Shown piece after piece: positions 59,101-64,000 of a stretch of DNA of 64,000 bases. The position numbers and the translations under genes were made by a program. Every line of letters starts with the position of its first letter. Position 1 is the stretch's first letter. Source of the stretch: Bolinopsis microptera (Eukaryota > Ctenophora > Tentaculata > Lobata > Bolinopsidae). Below the pieces are notes generated by a model, which worked only from the letters and a program-made list of their open reading frames with translations, did not search any database and was not told the DNA's origin. Location: contig NC_087078.1 of assembly GCF_026151205.1 (NCBI RefSeq), positions 4,481,675 through 4,545,674 of the forward strand, in the 5' to 3' direction.

Positions 59101-62100
59101 TGCTACCTCCCAGTATCTTGCTACCTCCCAGTATCTTGCTATCTCCCAGTATCTTGCTACCTCCCAGTACCTTGCTACCTCCCAGTATCTTGCTACCTCA
59201 CAGTATCTTGCTACCTCCCAGTATCTTGCTACCTCCCAGTATCTTGCAGTATCCAGTATCTTGCTACCTCCCAGTATCTTGCTACCTCCCAGTATCTTGC
59301 TACCTCCCAGTATCTTGCTACCACCCAGTATCTTGCTACCTCCCAGTATCTTGCTACCTCCCAGTATCTTGCTACCTCGCAGTATCTTGCTACCTCCCAG
59401 TATCTTGCTACCTCCCAGTATCTTGCTACCTCGCAGTATCTTGCTACCTCCCAGTATCTTGCTACCTCCCAGTATCTTGCTACCTCCCAGTATCTTGCTA
59501 CCTCCCAGTACCTTGCTACCTCCCAGTATCTTGCTACCTCCCAGTACCTTGCTACCTCCCAGTATCTTGCTACCTCCCAGTATCTTGCTACCTCCCAGTA
59601 TCTTGCTACCTCCCAGTATCTTGCTACCTCCCAGTATCTTGCTACCTCCCAGTATCTTGCTATCTCCCAGTATCTTGCTACCTCCCAGTATCTTGCTACC
59701 TCCCAGTATCTTGCTACCTCCCAGTATCTTGCTACCTCCCAGTATCTTGCTATCTCCCAGTATCTTGCTACCTCCCAGTATCTTGCTACCTCCCAGTATC
59801 TTGCTACCTCCCAGTATCTTGCTATCTCCCAGTATCTTGCTACCTCCCAGTATCTTGCTACCTCTCAGTATCTTGCTATCTCCCAGTATCTTGCTACCTC
59901 CCAGTATCTTGCTATCTCCCAGTATCTTGCAGTATCCAGTATCTTGCTACCTCCCAGTATCTTGCTACCTCCCAGTATCTTGCTATCTCCCAGTATCTTG
60001 CTACCTCCCAGTATCTTGCTACCTCCCAGTATCTTGCTACCTCCCAGTATCTTGCTACCTCCCAGTATCTTGCTACCTCCCAGTATCTTGCTACCTCCCA
60101 GTATCTTGCTATCTCCCAGTATCTTGCTACCTCCCAGTATCTTGCTACCTCCCAGTATCTTGCTACCTCCCAGTATCTTGCTACCTCCCAGTATCTTGCT
60201 ATCTCCCAGTATCTTGCTACCTCCCAGTATCTTGCTACCTCCCAGTATCTTGCTACCTCCCAGTATCTTGCTATCTCCCAGTATCTTGCTACCTCCCAGT
60301 ATCTTGCTACCTCCCAGTATCTTGCTATCTCCCAGTATCTTGCTACCTCCCAGTATCTTGCTACCTCCCAGTATCTTGCTACCTCCCAGTATCTTGCTAC
60401 CTCCCAGTATCTTGCTACCTCCCAGTATCTTGCTACCTCCCAGTTTCTTCCTACCTCCCAGTATCTTGCTACCTCCCAGTATCTTGCTACCTCCCAGTAC
60501 CTTGCTACCTCCCAGTATCTTGCTACCTCCCAGTATCTTGCTACCTCCCAGTATCTTGCTACCTCCCAGTATCTTGCTACCTCCCAGTTTCTTCCTACCT
60601 CCCAGTATCTTGCTACCTCCCAGTATCTTGCTACCTCCCAGTTTCTTCCTACCTCCCAGTATCTTGCTACCTCCCAGTATCTTGCTACCTCCCAGTATCT
60701 TGCTACCTTCCAGTATCTTGCTACCTCCCAGTATCTTGCTACCTCCCAGTATCTTGCTACCTCCCAGTATCTTGCTATCTCCCAGTATCTTGCTACCTCC
60801 CAGTATCTTGCTACCTCCCAGTATCTTGCTACCTCCCAGTATCTTGCTACCTCCCAGTATCTTGCTACCTCCCAGTATCTTGCTACCTCCCAGTATCTTG
60901 CTATCTCCCAGTATCTTGCTACCTCCCAGTATCTTGCTACCTCCCAGTATCTTGCTACCTCCCAGTATCTTGCTACCTCCCAGTATCTTGCTATCTCCCA
61001 GTATCTTGCTACCTCCCAGTATCTTGCTACCTCCCAGTATCTTGCTACCTCCCAGTATCTTGCTATCTCCCAGTATCTTGCTACCTCCCAGTATCTTGCT
61101 ACCTCCCAGTATCTTGCTACCTCCCAGTATCTTGCTATCTCCCAGTATCTTGCTACCTCCCAGTATCTTGCTACCTCCCAGTTTCATGCTATCTCCCAGT
61201 ATCTTGCTACCTCCCAGTATCTTGCTACCTCCCAGTATCTTGCTATCTCCCAGTATCTTGCTACCTCCCAGTATCTTGCTACCTCCCAGTATCTTGCTAC
61301 CTCCCAGTATCTTGCTACCTCCCAGTTTCTTCCTACCTCCCAGTATCTTGCTACCTCCCAGTATCTTGCTACCTCCCAGTATCTTGCTACCTCCCAGTAT
61401 CTTGCTACCTCCCAGTATCTTGCTACCTCCCAGTATCTTGCTACCTCCCAGTATCTTGCTACCTCCCAGTATCTTGCTATCTCCCAGTATCTTGCTACCT
61501 CCCAGTATCTTGCTATCTCCCAGTATCTTGCTATCTCCCAGTATCTTGCTACCTCCCAGTATCTTGCTACCTCCCAGTATCTTGCTACCTCCCAGTATCT
61601 TGCTACCTCCCAGTATCTTGCTACTTCCCAGTATCTTGCTACCTCCCAGTATCTTGCTACCTCCCAGTACCTTCCTACCTCCCAGTACCTTGCTACCTCC
61701 CAGTATCTTGCTACCTCCCAGTATCTTGCTACCTCCCAGTATCTTGCTACCTCCCAGTATCTTGCTACCTCCCAGTATCTTGCTACCTCCCAGTATCTTG
61801 CTACCTCCCAGTATCTTGCTACCTCCCAGTATCTTGCTACCTCCCAGTATCTTACTACCTCCCAGTATCTTGCTACCTCCCAGTATCTTGCTACCTCCCA
61901 GTATCTTGCTACCTCCCAGTATCTTGCTACCTCCCAGTATCTTGCTACCTCCCAGTATCTTGCTACCTCCCAGTATCTTGCTACCTCCCAGTATCTTGCT
62001 ACCTCCCAGTATCTTGCTACCTCCCAGTATCTTGCTACCTCCCAGTATCTTGCTACCTCCCAGTATCTTGCTATCTCCCAGTATCTTGCTACCTCCCAGT

Positions 62101-64000
62101 ATCTTGCTACCTCCCAGTATCTTGCTACCTCCCAGTATCTTGCTACCTCCCAGTATCTTGCTATCTCCCAGTATCTTGCTACCTCCCAGTATCTTGCTAC
62201 CTCCCAGTATCTTGCTACCTCCCAGTATCTTGCTATCTCCCAGTATCTTGCTACCTCCCAGTATCTTGCTACCTCCCAGTATCTTGCTATCTCCCAGTAT
62301 CTTGCTACCTCCCAGTATCTTGCTACCTCCCAGTATCTTGCTACCTCCCAGTATCTTGCTACCTCCCAGTATCTTGCTACCTCCCAGTATCTTGCTACCT
62401 CCCAGTTTCTTCCTACCTCCCAGTATCTTGCTACCTCCCAGTATCTTGCTACCTCCCAGTACCTTGCTACCTCCCAGTATCTTGCTACCTCCCAGTATCT
62501 TGCTACCTCCCAGTATCTTGCTACCTCCCAGTATCTTGCTACCTCCCAGTTTCTTCCTACCTCCCAGTATCTTGCTACCTCCCAGTATCTTGCTACCTCC
62601 CAGTTTCTTCCTACCTCCCAGTATCTTGCTACCTCCCAGTATCTTGCTACCTCCCAGTATCTTGCTACCTTCCAGTATCTTGCTACCTCCCAGTATCTTG
62701 CTACCTCCCAGTATCTTGCTACCTCCCAGTATCTTGCTATCTCCCAGTATCTTGCTACCTCCCAGTATCTTGCTACCTCCCAGTATCTTGCTACCTCCCA
62801 GTATCTTGCTACCTCCCAGTATCTTGCTACCTCCCAGTATCTTGCTACCTCCCAGTATCTTGCTATCTCCCAGTATCTTGCTACCTCCCAGTATCTTGCT
62901 ACCTCCCAGTATCTTGCTACCTCCCAGTATCTTGCTACCTCCCAGTATCTTGCTATCTCCCAGTATCTTGCTACCTCCCAGTATCTTGCTACCTCCCAGT
63001 ATCTTGCTACCTCCCAGTATCTTGCTATCTCCCAGTATCTTGCTACCTCCCAGTATCTTGCTACCTCCCAGTATCTTGCTACCTCCCAGTATCTTGCTAT
63101 CTCCCAGTATCTTGCTACCTCCCAGTATCTTGCTACCTCCCAGTTTCATGCTATCTCCCAGTATCTTGCTACCTCCCAGTATCTTGCTACCTCCCAGTAT
63201 CTTGCTATCTCCCAGTATCTTGCTACCTCCCAGTATCTTGCTACCTCCCAGTATCTTGCTACCTCCCAGTATCTTGCTACCTCCCAGTTTCTTCCTACCT
63301 CCCAGTATCTTGCTACCTCCCAGTATCTTGCTACCTCCCAGTATCTTGCTACCTCCCAGTATCTTGCTACCTCCCAGTATCTTGCTACCTCCCAGTATCT
63401 TGCTACCTCCCAGTATCTTGCTACCTCCCAGTATCTTGCTATCTCCCAGTATCTTGCTACCTCCCAGTATCTTGCTATCTCCCAGTATCTTGCTATCTCC
63501 CAGTATCTTGCTACCTCCCAGTATCTTGCTACCTCCCAGTATCTTGCTACCTCCCAGTATCTTGCTACCTCCCAGTATCTTGCTACTTCCCAGTATCTTG
63601 CTACCTCCCAGTATCTTGCTACCTCCCAGTACCTTCCTACCTCCCAGTACCTTGCTACCTCCCAGTATCTTGCTACCTCCCAGTATCTTGCTACCTCCCA
63701 GTATCTTGCTACCTCCCAGTATCTTGCTACCTCCCAGTATCTTGCTACCTCCCAGTATCTTGCTACCTCCCAGTATCTTGCTACCTCCCAGTATCTTGCT
63801 ACCTCCCAGTATCTTACTACCTCCCAGTATCTTGCTACCTCCCAGTATCTTGCTACCTCCCAGTATCTTGCTACCTCCCAGTATCTTGCTACCTCCCAGT
63901 ATCTTGCTACCTCCCAGTATCTTGCTACCTCCCAGTATCTTGCTACCTCCCAGTATCTTGCTACCTCCCAGTATCTTGCTACCTCCCAGTATCTTGCTAC
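56103..64000. repeat. 18-bp satellite, at least 7.9 kb, with higher-order repeat structure
   Basis: Monomer TACCTCCCAGTATCTTGC repeated about 440 times and continuing past the window. Variants (TATCTCCC, AGTTTCTTCC, AGTACCTTCC, AGTTTCATGC) recur at fixed spacing. Rare variants at 60704/62666, 61181/63143, 61621/63583 and 61851/63813 are each 1,962 bp (109 monomers) apart. A junction TTGCAGTATCCAG at 56960/59243 and 57643/59926 is 2,283 bp apart. Because 18 is a multiple of three and the monomer lacks stops in several frames, ORFs of 611 and 1,094 codons appear. These are artefacts. Confidence 0.97.

Noticed and set aside
59865-63149. 1,094-codon minus-strand open frame (SKILGG repeats)
   Set aside because: Same satellite artefact; the repeat period is a multiple of three.

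Overview
The window is nuclear DNA of an invertebrate animal. Evidence: spliced genes with GT-AG introns, a radial-spoke head 1 gene typical of motile cilia, a MACROD-type macro-domain gene, a quasi-RRM RNA-binding gene of the hnRNP F/H kind, a class I alpha-mannosidase (GH47) gene, TTAGGG-like repeats, a Penelope-like element, CR1-like and other LINE fragments, and many hairpin MITEs and minisatellites. It is AT-rich outside the arrays. A cnidarian or other early-branching animal is plausible, but the sequence alone does not prove it.

Layout. 3-923: 3' end of a C2H2 zinc-finger gene. 1942-8029: MACROD-like gene whose second intron holds a 32-bp minisatellite split by a Penelope-like element. 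8550-9377: single-exon gene resembling KIAA0513. 10104-13693: quasi-RRM gene. 13.7-21.6 kb: repeats, a retroelement ORF remnant, MITEs, one of them carrying telomere-like repeats. 21654-30299: RSPH1, whose second intron carries a 6.7-kb inverted-repeat-bounded element (22810-29532) with subterminal GCGATTATCGC palindromes and two multi-exon minus-strand genes of unknown family. 31.1-35.0 kb: two minisatellites made of RFX X-box-like palindromes flanking a dead LINE. 35903-36436: small two-exon secreted-peptide precursor. 37774-54962 (minus, continuing off the right edge): the C-terminal six exons of a GH47 mannosidase with a 14.7-kb intron. That intron contains a small secreted protein gene, MITEs, a large GA microsatellite, a 41-bp minisatellite and a host gene whose coding exon is split by a LINE with an 11-bp target duplication. 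52192-53585: giant foldback element with poly-G/poly-C ends flanked by TTAA. 54950-55523: array of duplicated 3' splice sites. 56103-64000: an 18-bp satellite with higher-order repeats.

Themes. (1) Short tandem duplications repeatedly span exon-intron junctions, in four places in two genes. (2) Minisatellites favour GTTAC/GTAAC palindromes. (3) Long G or C homopolymers often mark the ends of hairpin repeats. (4) The intron-resident 6.7-kb element is the best candidate for an undescribed system. Exon boundaries were read by eye from splice consensus and reading-frame continuity; there are no transcript data.
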